64,000 bases of DNA from Helopsaltes ochotensis (taxonomy: Eukaryota; Chordata; Aves; Passeriformes; Locustellidae): NCBI GenBank assembly GCA_013400155.1, contig VXBM01001002.1:99597-163596 (forward strand), in the 5' to 3' direction. Each line of letters starts with the position of its first letter. The stretch's first letter is position 1. Position numbers and translations under genes: made by a program. The notes beneath the pieces are model-generated. The model was not told where the DNA came from, ran no database searches, and worked only from the letters and a program-made list of their open reading frames with translations. Positions 52,201-64,000 of the stretch are shown here, in pieces.

Positions 52201-55200
52201 AGGAGATGTTTCACATGAGCTTTGTATGAGGTCCAGTTTTCTGTGATATTTTTACTAAAAAAACATAACCATTTGAAATCCAAGGAGGACTTCTGCAGGC
52301 AACAGTGCACAAAGAGAATGAATGTAGCTTCCTAACACAAAAAGCTACATTTTTTTCCTATAAAACAGAAAGGAACAAACCTAAGCTTGGTTGTGTAACT
52401 TTTATTTTAGTGATCTTCCTCTCCTGAGTGCTTGTCTTGCAAACTCTTTCAATGTTTGTGTATGCAGCACGTATAGACGTTGTCTACATATATCTATCTC
52501 ATCAACAGAAAAAAATTTTGATGGGTTAATTCTTAATACTTTTTGCTGTGCTGAGATGCCATGTTTGATAGATATTTTACATGGCCAACAAAATAGAAAA
52601 ATTGTTTCTAATTTGGACAACAAAAAAATTCATGCAAAATTTAATTATATCAGTTATCAAATTTAATTATGTTTAGTATGAAGGTTTCAAAAACTCTTAA
52701 AACAAATGCTAAATCTAAAATGTAAATATTTGCAAATTTAAATATTTAAAAATCTCCAGTCTGTTTATATGCAGTATATATGACAGATGTTCTCTGGATT
52801 TGGTTGCTATCTAAAGGTGTTTATAGCAATTAAAATGCAAAAAATATTTCCATTTTCTGTAAATATAAAATATTTACATTTATTTGGAGTAGTTATCTAG
52901 ACACAAATTTCCAGCTCTAATCTGTCTTGGAGGTTTAATGTTTAGTATTCATCTCCCCTTAATCTTGCACTTGACAAATATCTTGAACTGCCAAGTGGCC
53001 TTATTTACTGACAACACTGAAAACTGTGCCTACAATAACAATATTTCTTATCTGGAATGAATCCTGACAAGATTTTGCTTGCAGTTACCATACATGTTGT
53101 GCATGTGCATACCTCACATCATATGTAGTAGTTGACTGAGGTCTTTGAGCTCAAGTAAATTACATTTGAACTCTTCACTGACTTCAGCTGGTATGCTACA
53201 AAAATTCAGCATACATTATTCATATCTTTCTTCAGCCTGACTTTAATATTTCTTCCCATTTACACAAAGTCAAGGCAGAAAAATTTCCTCACGTAAGTTG
53301 TTGCCAGTCAAGTCACATTGCTTGGGACCAGAGCTGGTGGATCTACAAACAAATATTTTTCTCTGAGTTCAAGTATTTGCCCACATTAAATCCCCAAGGT
53401 TTTTTTCCAACTAGATCTTAAAAATAAACATTCATGTGTTTGCCTGTGGAAATGCACATACCTTTAAGGCAGAGGATGTATGAATTAGATTTCATCGCTC
53501 ACAGCTTTAACCACCACTAAAAATCTAGATCAAAATTTAATAATTTATGTACTATAATCAAACCAGCAGCACTAAGTTTGATATATTTCTATCTAGCTGG
53601 TAAGTTGCCCCTTATTTATAAAACCTTAAAATATATATATGCACTCCACAGGTTTCCTTTTTTTAGGCACTCTGGGAGCTTAATAAATGAATTCACTGGC
53701 TATAACCTGTAGCCATCTGAGCTCAAAAGTGAATTCAGGAAAGACAAAGAGAAACAAAATATCCTGAACCATTAACATTCCTGAGTCAAGTAGAGAAGAA
53801 TCTTAAGTTTTCAATTTATGTTCATGAGTCCCAGAACTGTCAGATTTTCTGTGATTTTTTTACTTCAATTCAGTGTCTGTAATGATCTTTATGACCAATG
53901 CTTGAAACACACACAAGTAGTTATAGGATGGAAAGTACAATAGGTACTTACCCCTTACCTTACTTACTTATTTCTATATTAAATATACAGATGGACATTA
54001 TGCACGTCACTGACATTAGGAAATAACCCTTTTTTCCTATTTTCCTTAAATTTTTTGTAAGTAAGAGAGGGTTTCTCTCCTCATAAACTTTATTAAGTAT
54101 AAGTAGACAGGACATCCAGAGAAAAGTGGGGCAGGAAAAAACAAATAAGTTAAGGTTTTATTTGACAAACAGTGTGAACGAACAAGAAATAAGGTAAAAT
54201 AGTAGATATGTATGAAAAGAAAAATTTGGTGGACAATAAATGCAAGAGGAAAGAAGAAGGCATGAAAGGAAGCAGGGAAAAAAAGAAAAATCTGCAGTTC
54301 CCTCCTGGCTTATATCTCTTGTAGCACTCTGCAGCAACCTTACTCCTATTGTCTTGTACAGTTAGGCAGCTCATGCACCATGTACAAAGCAGTATGTGTT
54401 GATTTTCTTAGAAATAACAGCAAGTCTTTTACTCCAGCCAGGATAATAGTAATGATGGGCAAGACCACGTCTTGAGAGGGCTTTTTTCCCATTACTGATT
54501 CATTAGGCAAAGCACTAACTGAAACTACTGCTAATGAATCACTGCTGCCTGTCAAAGCTGCAACAGCAACCTGAAAAGAGAAAATAACAGTATGTGGTCA
54601 ACTTTAAACATAGTGCAAAAGTCCTTTCGATTTTTATTATTTTGAGTAGCTCCAGGATGTTGCTAATCTTATAATATTCGCCCTAATAAGAAATGTGTGA
54701 AGAACGGTTTCTCTCTCATCTTCTCCCTTTAGAGCATCCATAGAAGAAGATTTTAATCCTATTCAATAAATCACCAACACTTGTTGGTTTTCAGTTGTCC
54801 TTAATAAATTGCTCAGATCTTCACTGTTGACTTCATTTGAATTGGCTAGCACTTATTCTGGATTGCTAGGATTTCCTATCATAAATTTACTTCAGAAATA
54901 TTAATTTAATGCTTGAGCTATTTCATATTTTTTGATTTGGTTCCTAATCATTTTCCTAGCATCCCATTGGAACAAACACAGAGGCTTATGCTTAGCATAT
55001 TTATTGTCTATTTCAGGTGCCACTGATTTTCTGCTGTTTGGAACCTATGAATTCTTTAATGTGGGTAAATGTAGGGAATAACCATCTGATAGCTGTTACA
55101 CTGATGTTTCCACATTTTTATCACTATCTAAAATAATAGATTGTGTTTGCATATAGCTGCATATTTTGCTATGTGTTCAATGATATTTATTTCTTTTGCA

Positions 55201-56689
55201 AACCCAAAGCATCCATATAGAAAAAATATCTTTAGTAAGCACTTCAGAAATTTGGATACATTCAGGAAACAAATACATGGACAAATCCATTCACTATAAA
55301 AAGTTACACAGAAAGCCAGCAACACAGCAGGAAATAGAAGCCTTTTGTTCCTGGACCTGTTCCCATACACTCAGTTTAAAATCATGTTGAGTCACTGGAG
55401 GAAGCCTGCAGTGCCAGTTGTCTGAAGACAATTTCTGCAAATACTTTGTAAATAATATTTTACTTTTTAGATGAGACATTTCTCTTCCTGGATGGTCAAG
55501 AAATTTTCATTTTTTACCATGCCTTTTAAATTTGGTGACTTAGAAATAATACACTTTATTTCAACTTTTATTAAGAAAACCAGAATTGCTTTCTAGGACT
55601 AGATTTGGTGTTAATGAAGACATGGTGCTAGAAGCTTTATCATGTTCTAAAATAAGTTTTTATGAGTAGCTGTGAAACAATCCATGCAATTAAGCAAGTT
55701 TCCTTTTATAGCTGTGATCTCTACTTGGCTTATTCCTCAAAGAATAAATCATAATATCTTTCTCAAGACAGTTGGCTGTTTCTAAATTCTATAGTTTAGT
55801 TCTATTATTCTAATAGAATTGAGAAATAGTTTTGGAATCATACCTCAGTAACGTCTTCCTAGCAAAGTGTTCATAAAGTCACTGTGCCATAGAGGAAAGC
55901 ATTTCCAGTTCTTAAAATCATTTTTATTTAACCTTTATTTACTATACAGAATAAAAATATCCAGTCCAACAGCTCTTAAAAACATTAAACTACCACAGTA
56001 TAAGGGGTATGACCCTTCCATGAAGCTCTAGAGGGAATCCGGTTGGCTCTGCAATGGTTAATGTGTATTTAAATGGTCTAGAGTTTGAACTAAAAGGTTA
56101 AATGTGAAAGTCTAAGGGCTATTCAGAAGAATACAATAGATAGTAAAGAACTACAAAAAACCCTAGCAAGAGCAAGCAACTGGGAAAAAATGTTCTATGA
56201 TATTCACTGTGGACAGTTGTAAAGTAAAGTAGATAGAGGAGCAAAATTGACCTTAACTGACCGCAAAACAATGTGAGTTAATAATAATCCTGCTTGCTAT
56301 TGCAAGATGTTCTTCTATAAAAATATATTCCTCAGTTTATCTGTCAATACAGACCAAGAAGTGATCTTAACAATTATTAGGAATAAAATGGAAAATCAGA
56401 AGAAATAAGAAGGCTGCTGTGTAAATCCATGGTGTCTTGGCTTGCGTTGATACTTCTCACCTTTTCAACTCAAAAAGGCCATGGTGAAACTTCGGAAGGT
56501 GGAAAAGGGGATGAGCAAAGATATGAGAGCATCTCCTTATAGCAACTGAACAAATAGACTATGATGTCCAGGCTGAAAATAGATCTTTAGAATCATGATT
56601 CAGAAAAAAGATGGCTATGCATTACCCCTTCCCAGCCAAAAGATTTGGGAAAGGTATTGGGAGAGAAGTGTCATAAAAATAAATTAACA
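46234..56689. other. Long unique stretch with weak candidates only
   Basis: More than 10 kb without a clear transposon. It holds a short hAT-like resemblance at about 47055-47103, an ATG open frame of 124 codons (51009-51383) in a block of balanced composition, and a splice-acceptor-bounded open frame on minus at 54346-54570. Blocks at about 47820-48060 and 49100-49230 also have the texture of conserved non-coding DNA. Nothing here can be named as a gene. Confidence 0.45.
54346..54570 (-). other. Candidate terminal exon, unknown product (weak)
   Basis: On the minus strand a pyrimidine-rich stretch 'actgttattttctcttttca' leads into CAG|GTTGCTG, a good-looking 3' splice site with AG at 54572-54571. 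The frame from 54570 then stays open for 74 codons to TAG at 54346-54348. It encodes a hydrophobic segment, VVLPIITIILAGVKDLLLFL (about residues 42-61), followed by RKSTHTALYMVHELPNCTRQ. The segment could be a membrane span, although a lysine and an aspartate sit within it. I do not recognise the protein. No upstream donor or partner exon was identified, and there is no ATG near the exon start. An open frame of this size can arise by chance, so this is a prompt to check and not an established gene. Confidence 0.2.
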
Positions 56690-56965
56690 AAGGACAGGTA
56701 GAAAGCAAATATCTGGAATAATTTCTCCACGGTGTATATTTTATCTGTGGAACTCCTTGAAACAGTTGAATTCGCACAGGTTCAGCAAGGAGCTGGATAA
56801 GTTTGTGGATGGATAATCCATAGGCTGTAATGTAATAAAGGTGTTGTCTCTCATTCAAGAATCTTTGGATCACAGCGAATGCAATTTTACATTTGCTCCT
56901 CTCGTTGAAAAAGATGGCAACTGGGGCAGATGCTGGGCTGAGCAGACCCTTGGCCACTCTCAGTG
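56690..56965 (+). mobile_element. Ancient CR1/L3-like fragment
   Basis: The order of words follows the 3' part of old CR1-lineage elements: 'ataatttctccacggtgtat', then 'tctgtggaactccttgaaac', 'ttcagcaaggagctggataa', 'taatccataggctgtaat' and finally 'gatgctgggctgagcagacc' 'cttggccact', which corresponds to the 'gggctagatggacctttgg' region. Divergence is much higher than in the other CR1 copies. The antisense 111-codon open frame at 56622-56957 lies over it and is not a gene. Confidence 0.6.
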
Positions 56966-58547
56966 TTATTCTTTGCTAGTAGCTCACTATTTGGTGAAGC
57001 TCTAGTATGTCCTTGAATTTTTCCTTGCTTTCAGTGACTGCCTTGCTTATCTACTGAAGATGGTTTCTTTTGCTTGGCATGGCTTACATTGTCTGGTGGT
57101 GCTGTAATTCACATGTTGCTGTCTTACTGCATTTTACACAGCTCAGAAAGGGCAAATAGACCTCAGAGAATCATATATTTATATTTACTATATGTCTTAA
57201 AACAAACATCACCAAATAGCCTAAAGGGATGTCAATGAAAATGGGGAACCATCCCCTGAGATCAGCCACAACCATACTTCTACGTTATTTATTATTTAAT
57301 TAATATTTTATTTGGTCATTTATGGAAAATTTCACTGGAAAAATAACCTCCACCCACTCTTTAGATCCAATCCATTTTTATGGAATCCTGTACACTAGTT
57401 TTGTCAAGGATGTAGCCACTGTAATTGTGCCCTTTTGATGTGCAGATTACATTGATAGCTATAATGGAAGGCAATGAAAAGTGTACTTCATTACCTTGAA
57501 ATTATCTGAAGCACCTGGGTAATTTTCATTACACTCACATAAAGCTCTGTGTAAACAAACAATTTTATTTTACTTTTACAATTTGCTTTTTCATTTAAGG
57601 TCTTACTAAGCTCTTGGCTGTGCAAAAGAAGAAAAAACATTTTTTGGAAGAAAGGAAAGTCATTTTATATTAAGAAAATCCTCAGCAAAAAAAATATGTC
57701 ATTTAAAAAAATTCCTTGAAGCAGAATAAACTCAGTTTGGTTGCCTAAAAGTGTTATCAACATGATTTTGTACTCCCTGTGCATTACTTGTCTTCTTTTG
57801 ACACGACAACTAACATAGCAGAAAGAAAATCCCATTCGAGTCCTGTTGATGTAGCACTTCTGAGGCCAGTGAGATCTCTCTTGCACCAAAGTGTTCAGAA
57901 GGATTTGCTGACATGAATAAGTGGATATCATTTGCTGCATTTCTGTTTTCCTCCTTCCAGCAAAATGTAAATGCAAACACGCATTTTTGTGCTAGCTGGT
58001 GTGATTGCGTTATTAGAACAATTTGGTCAGAACTTGCAGGAAGGTTTCAAGGGTTCAGAACCAGAATATGCTTTTAGTTGATTTTTTATTCCTACAAAAT
58101 ACAATCTAAAACAATTAGCACACTGTTTTGTGTGACCATAGTCTCATTTTATACTCCTACGTGCAAATGATGTTTTAATGGAATAGAAAAGAAAAAAACC
58201 CTTTAAATCTTGTTTAAGCAGTAGCTGATTTTGCATTTTCTAGGGCTTAATACGACAGTTCTTGTGCAATCAATGACTGCACCAATATTGCCCCATTGTG
58301 AGAAACACTGAGGACTATAAAATACCCTGTGATTATTTTTAACCAGAGATCAATGTTAAGCTGATGAAAATAAATGTTTGTTTAATTGAAACAGAATTCC
58401 AGTTATTATATAGCAAAGTACTCTTGACATTGAGAGAGATGCAGGCCAAATTCAATTGCAGAAAAACTGTCTGAAGGAGTGTCTTTCAGGGTCATTGTTT
58501 ATTCTCCATTTTATTTTGTTTTGATCCAGACTTTTCACAGGGGGTTT

Positions 58548-58630
58548 ATGGGGCTTTTTTGATTGGTTTTTTGGGATTTTTTGTTTTGTTGTGTTGTTTT
58601 TTGGGTTTTTTTTTGGTTTTTTTTTTTTAC
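58548..58630. repeat. T/G-rich low-complexity tract
   Basis: Runs of T broken by G, such as 'ttttttgggttttttttttgg'-like texture between 'tatgggg' and 'acttttagatc'. It is probably a degenerated poly-T. Confidence 0.85.
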
Positions 58631-60167
58631 TTTTAGATCTATAAAAGGAAACTGAAGTTATACTGGTTCTTGGAGACGATCTTCTGTTCTACAGATGGTC
58701 ACTATTAATGCAACCTCGAGGGTTTCTCAGCAGTGTTGCAAAATTCAGCCCCATCACAGGAGACTTCGCTGATCCAGGGGGCTGAGCGTGGGTGGGCATG
58801 GAAGCCTTGGAGAGAGGTCTGGCGTCAGTGGAGACAGCTCTTCCCCTCCGGCTCCACACGCCTTCTCTGCTATCACTGAGCCTGCTAGGAGAGGTGACAG
58901 CCCTTGCTTAGGGTGGGTGCTCTGCCTCATTTCCATTGGCCTCTTAATATCACATTTCACACTTAAATCCCAGTGAGGATACAACCTATATATGAGTGAA
59001 ATGGAATGTATGAATAATCTCACATCTCCTCACTTTGGTGGGGGATATACTGCTTTTTTTCTCACTTACCCGGTTATCTGAAGGCCTAAGCAGAAGGAAA
59101 AGACACGTTTGATCATCTCTACTGGCTTCCTGTAGTTCAGCCTCATCCACTTGGGTTGCACTCACCAGACTGCCAGTTTTTCTGACTCAAGATATAACAC
59201 ACCCACCATTATTGGCCATTTCAGGCCAAACCCACCCAGGTTTTGGAAGATGGGAATTGAGCTCTTGAATACCTCACAGGACTTAGTGCTCATAATGACA
59301 ATGTTGACCTGTTGTGACAGACAATTATACAAAACAATATATGTGGTTTAAAACATTATCGCCAGAATTAAGGAAATCGAAGCCAAAGTATGAGCTCATT
59401 CTTCCATATTGCATATTAACCTATTAAAATATTTAGGGTACTCCTTCACAAAAGTGAATCAATGATTAAATGGAAGATGTTTGATGTTTTATCAATATTT
59501 ATGTTCATCCTTTTGTAAGAAGAGTAGTTTATTTTAAGAAAAAAATAAATAGAGATAACCTAACACTGTTTAGGAGCTTTAAAATTAAAAAACAAAGCCA
59601 CTGGGGAATGCAATCCTGCTTCCAAAATAATAATTCCTTCCACAGCACATTTTCAGGACACGTGTTTATTTTTAATGTAGATAATGATACATCCTTCATA
59701 GTGTACAGATTTTCTGCTTAACTGTCAATTATTACAAATTGAATATTAGTTACTTTCATACAAATAGCTAAATATATTGACAAAGAAAAATGAAGCTCTA
59801 AAAAGAAATTACTGAACATCTGCTATTGTGAATGAGTTTTTCATCTGTGACTGTACTCAGACTGTGTCAATACAAACTTTCAGGCACAGAATATCCCCTT
59901 GAGATGGTTCCTTTTTATCTGCACACCAATTGTGTTCATAATGAAATATATGGATTGTTTTAATTTTGATTGTCTAGTTCTGCATATTGTTCATAAAACA
60001 AAAGGTTAAGAATGACCATATCTGATATTTATGCCAACAATCATTTTGATTGATACCATATGTTGGGGTTTTGCACATCTTTTTTCCTTTCATGTGTGTT
60101 CTTAGCATCCTGATATAAACTAAACGAAAGAGAAAACTTATCTGAGGCTTGAAAGTATAAATTACTA

Positions 60168-60275
<108 letters not shown>

Positions 60276-62767
60276 TTAATAAGGATGCTATAGTTTTTTC
60301 TCCAACCAATTTACAAAAAGTGTATTTGAATTATCCTACACATTCCAAGTGAATAATATGTTTATACCAATACCAAAAGCAGAGATGTACTGAGCATATA
60401 ACAGTCTAATATTCAAGCTCCCATTTCTACCTCCAACCTTAGAAATAAAAGTTCAAAATTCACAAGTTTCTTTGGTTTCAGAACATCTCTTCCAATTTAC
60501 ATTGTCTCAGAATCTTGCATGCCTTGTTCTGACGTTTTTCAGCTTTTCTTCCATGCACACAACATGCTATTATACAGGTAAAATAACAATTCTTACAAAT
60601 TATGCAGCATTAGAAACGATTTTCAAGTGTGCATTCCATCAGATTAGGTGTGTGATCCTGGTATGGCACTTTGTAACACATCATAAGGATCAAACTCGTC
60701 AAATTGTTTCCCTGTTGGTGTGAGTCACATACAACTAGCACTGCTGTTCCATGCCTCACACCAAGTCTAACAGACTCGAGTATTAACAGACTGTTGAAAA
60801 TAAACCCCAGGCACTTGAAAAATTGCTAAAACTTTGCTGTTCTTCCCAAAAAGCTATCTCTTTTTCACTACAGGAAAAGATTTTCAGACAACACCCAGAT
60901 TTAATAGCTCTCTTTAGACTGACAAATGCAGAGAGCAGAGACAGACAAGTGAAAAGGATGTTGTGGACCTGGCCAAGTCCTGATGGCTAAATCTGTAGGT
61001 CTTTCAGATGTGTGAAATAAGTTTCCTGAAACTCAAAAGCATTATTGTGTGATACCAGGAGTCTGTGAAAAACCATTGCTGTGACCACACTCATTTGTTT
61101 TATGTTACTAAAATCACATGGAGAGCGGAGATGAGAAATGACCCTTATGCACTTTCTTTTGCCAAATTCAGACAAGAGTTTCCATAAAACCCAGAAAAGC
61201 ATGGCAATGTTCTCTGAAATTCACATTTTATTAATTCTTTTTCTTGAACTAGGACCATCTTACACGTGGGTACGTTAATTGTGCCCTTTTGCCTTACTTT
61301 TGCCCTTAGGAAGTTACTGGAGCCTTTTCCCCTCTGCCATTACTGACAGAGAGTACTAAGAGATGACCATTTTGTAGGCAACAGGAGGACACTATTCTCT
61401 GAGCTTTGTTGAATGAGCAGCTCCTTCCTCTAGCAAGCTACAGCTAGGAGAGACCTCTTAAATTAAATGTGGGGCATTAAATTAAAAGGGGCATTAAATG
61501 TGGGCCTCTACTTCCTCAGGCTATGAAACCCCTTGCATAAAATGAAAATAAACTTCTCAATTGCTCATTGCCATCTGCTTTCTACCTGCAGCTGTGACAC
61601 TACTTTAAACTCATGAGATCCTCAAGAGATGTTTCTTCCATTGCTGTTTTTCTGGAAAGCTGACTGACAGAGGCATAGATGTGACCAGCAGGTCAGAAAT
61701 GCTATTGACTTTAACAGTCAATTGTTTAAGTTTCTGAGAAGGGAATTCTACCAGCAGTGAAGGTCGCTGCAAACACAAAAATAATAAGCTCTAGCCTATA
61801 AAGTTTGCAGAATAACTAGGAAATTAATGAACACAAGCACTCTAAAAAAAAATGTTGGAATTATTTAGTGAAGAACAAATTTCTCCATAATGCCAGCTTC
61901 ATGGTCACTCAACCAAGTATTGAAGTGTGCTCATCTCACACAACTGTAGAAATAGATGCAATCCAAGAGAAAAAAAAGGAAACCCCTGCAAGACAGAAAA
62001 TATACAAAGGAAAGACTTTCAGACTGACAGATGATCTCATTTCTGCATCCTTGACATCCCTCTGAAGAAGGGATGTCTTGTGTACAAGAAGTATCCCTGT
62101 GTCCATCACCCAATATTGCCTGTAAGATCTGCCCCAGAAGGACAGTTCCCACCATACCCGGCTCCAGAGGCTTTCTCCTCCATCTCTCTAGGGTTTTAGA
62201 CCTGGTGTGCTGGCCTTTTCTGCCATTTTGGCATCAGTCATCATTACTGCTCTCCAGGCTCCAAAAGCATTAATGTTAAGCTGCAATTTGGACTTGGGAA
62301 AAAAATGAGAGCAGAGAGAAGGGCCAGCTGTGTCCAAGAGGTGAATGGTGTAAGATGTGAAAATTTGCTAGAAAGGGTTAGAGAATTGTCACAGCTTTCA
62401 AATATTTCCTGAAAAGTCTGAAATGTATTTGGAGGATTTTTGGGGAGGTGGAAGATGTTTTTTTCCTTAAGAACATGCATAAATATACTACAGAAAATGG
62501 TGCTTTCCAGTATGACTGGTCAGATCCTTGCTTTTGAATGACTTGCTTCTTGAAAGACCTGACTTGCTCTTCAGTCACTAAACTATGATCGATTATATTG
62601 TAAAACAGAGGAGTTAATGCATCTCCTGGAGTTATTTTAGGAAAAAGAAAAAAAAACAAACATTAATTTCCTGGCTAGCCAGCTCTTTCTGACCCTTCCC
62701 ATTCTTCTTTAGCCAAACTGACCTGTGGCATTTCCTAATCCCCCTTAGATAAAAATGTCCTGATAGG

Positions 62768-62823
<56 letters not shown>
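62768..62823. repeat. Long poly-A homopolymer, 56 bases
   Basis: A pure A run lies between 'gtcctgatagg' and 'gcaaacccagtaatgg'. No retrotransposon body precedes it. The antisense open frame at 62632-62952 is a phenylalanine run caused by it. Confidence 0.95.
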
Positions 62824-62824
<1 letters not shown>

Positions 62825-64000
62825 CAAACCCAGTAATGGCTATAGGAATAAAATAGGGTGTCTAAACCCCCTACTATATCCTTTAGTGCATTTAATGAAT
62901 GCTCCCTGTGGCTCCATCTACATGACAGGCTGGAGATAGCTACAGCGCTCATAAGAGCAGTGGCTGCTGTTTGACAGAAAACATAGATGTCTTGACCTCA
63001 CACTTGGCAAGCAATGAGCTGGCACTGGGAGGAGTGGAGACAGAGCAAATTCTTAATCTGTATTAATGCAGCCTAACAAGCCCCAAGAATGCACAGTAGC
63101 TCAGCAATGAATGGCAATATGATGCGTTTGTGAAGACTGGCAAGGGGAAGCAAGGATCCAAAAAGATTCAAGGGCTACTGGACCGCTGAAAAAAGAACAA
63201 AAAGGTTTGTTCAAACTTGGAGGAGGCACATGCAAGAAAATGGATTAATTATGCAGGGCCACATGCAGGAATGGGGATCATACTGCCACTGTCACAGTGC
63301 CAGTCAAATGTGTGGAGCTGGAGCCAGAAGCAGCCAGCCTGGGGAGGAACCTCACTGCACACAGTGTGGATACTTGCGTAGGGCACAATTGCAAAGCTGT
63401 TATTCTCATTGCATGGGCAATTACCCCACAACTTGAGGTCTGAATTTCAGGCTCGCTGGCCTGAGCACTAATGTAATTGGATCAAATTCAATGTGGAATT
63501 TGTGTACCAGAGCGAGAAGAGAGACACGCAGTCAGTAAGTATTAGTTACTGCAGAGTTAATCGATTCCCTGAGTGCCATGGGATTGTGCTATTTACACTA
63601 CCCATTGTTCTTCCCCAAGGAACATAAAGTTGCTGTCCCAGGCCACACATGAGACAATGTACAGCTATAAATGTTTTCTTCAGTTATATTAAGTCCAAGA
63701 ATGCATATTAAACAAAGCAAAAATAACTTTCAGCCACTCTTATTTCCAGCATGCCTCTTGGAATCAAAAAGGACCACCTCATCCATTTGTTCCACTCCAG
63801 GGAAAAGGATCAGTGGAGCTTAGCAGTTATCAAAACCTTTTGTGTTCTAAAATTTCAGATTCATAAGAAACACCAATGATCATATTTGACATTATAATAC
63901 ATTTTTGCATTATACACTGTACTTTCCTTGTCTCTTCCTGTCTGCAGGCAGGGATATACACAGAGCCTGCATGGTTCAAAAGGTGCATCTCAGCTCTCTA

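Overview
The window looks like gene-poor nuclear DNA of a bird, most likely a passerine. It is AT-rich and has no convincing gene, operon, rRNA, tRNA or CRISPR array. The avian assignment rests on several CR1 non-LTR retrotransposon fragments, including 3' tails with the usual 'ttccaacct ... attctgtgattctgtga' type of ending and translated pieces of the CR1 reverse-transcriptase C-terminus. It also rests on solo LTRs that resemble avian and passerine ERVL-type elements. Family names are from memory and were not searched.

Layout. 1-5 kb: a decayed CR1 (970-1838), a short antisense CR1 tail (2863-2960) and a 128-base pure A run (4793-4920). 5-20 kb: unique sequence with simple repeats, a perfect 16-bp inverted repeat (5867-5914), one CR1 with an internal deletion (12815-13142) and a CATGA microsatellite. 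20-31 kb: the repeat-rich core. It holds a solo LTR with a perfect 5-bp target-site duplication (20001-20476), a diverged CR1 (22428-22714), an LTR-like unit with a TATA box and polyadenylation signal (about 23512-24343), and a 1298-bp solo LTR with a perfect 5-bp duplication (29543-30840). 31-41 kb: a tetranucleotide repeat, a CCAAT/TATA promoter-like patch (34284-34318), a candidate conserved non-coding block (about 35880-36190), a CR1 (38570-39126) and a second copy of the 20-kb LTR family in the opposite orientation (40308-40865). 41-64 kb: mostly unique sequence with an assembly gap (46064-46233), a few ORFs too long to dismiss at once, one splice-acceptor-bounded ORF on the minus strand (54346-54570), an ancient CR1-like fragment (about 56690-56965) and a 56-base A run (62768-62823).

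No genes can be shown to work together here. The region is best read as intergenic or intronic sequence shaped by retrotransposon insertion and decay, with possible distal regulatory elements that only cross-species alignment could confirm. I found no previously undescribed system. The most solid observations are the two target-site-duplicated solo LTRs, the inverted pair of related LTRs and the two extreme A homopolymers.
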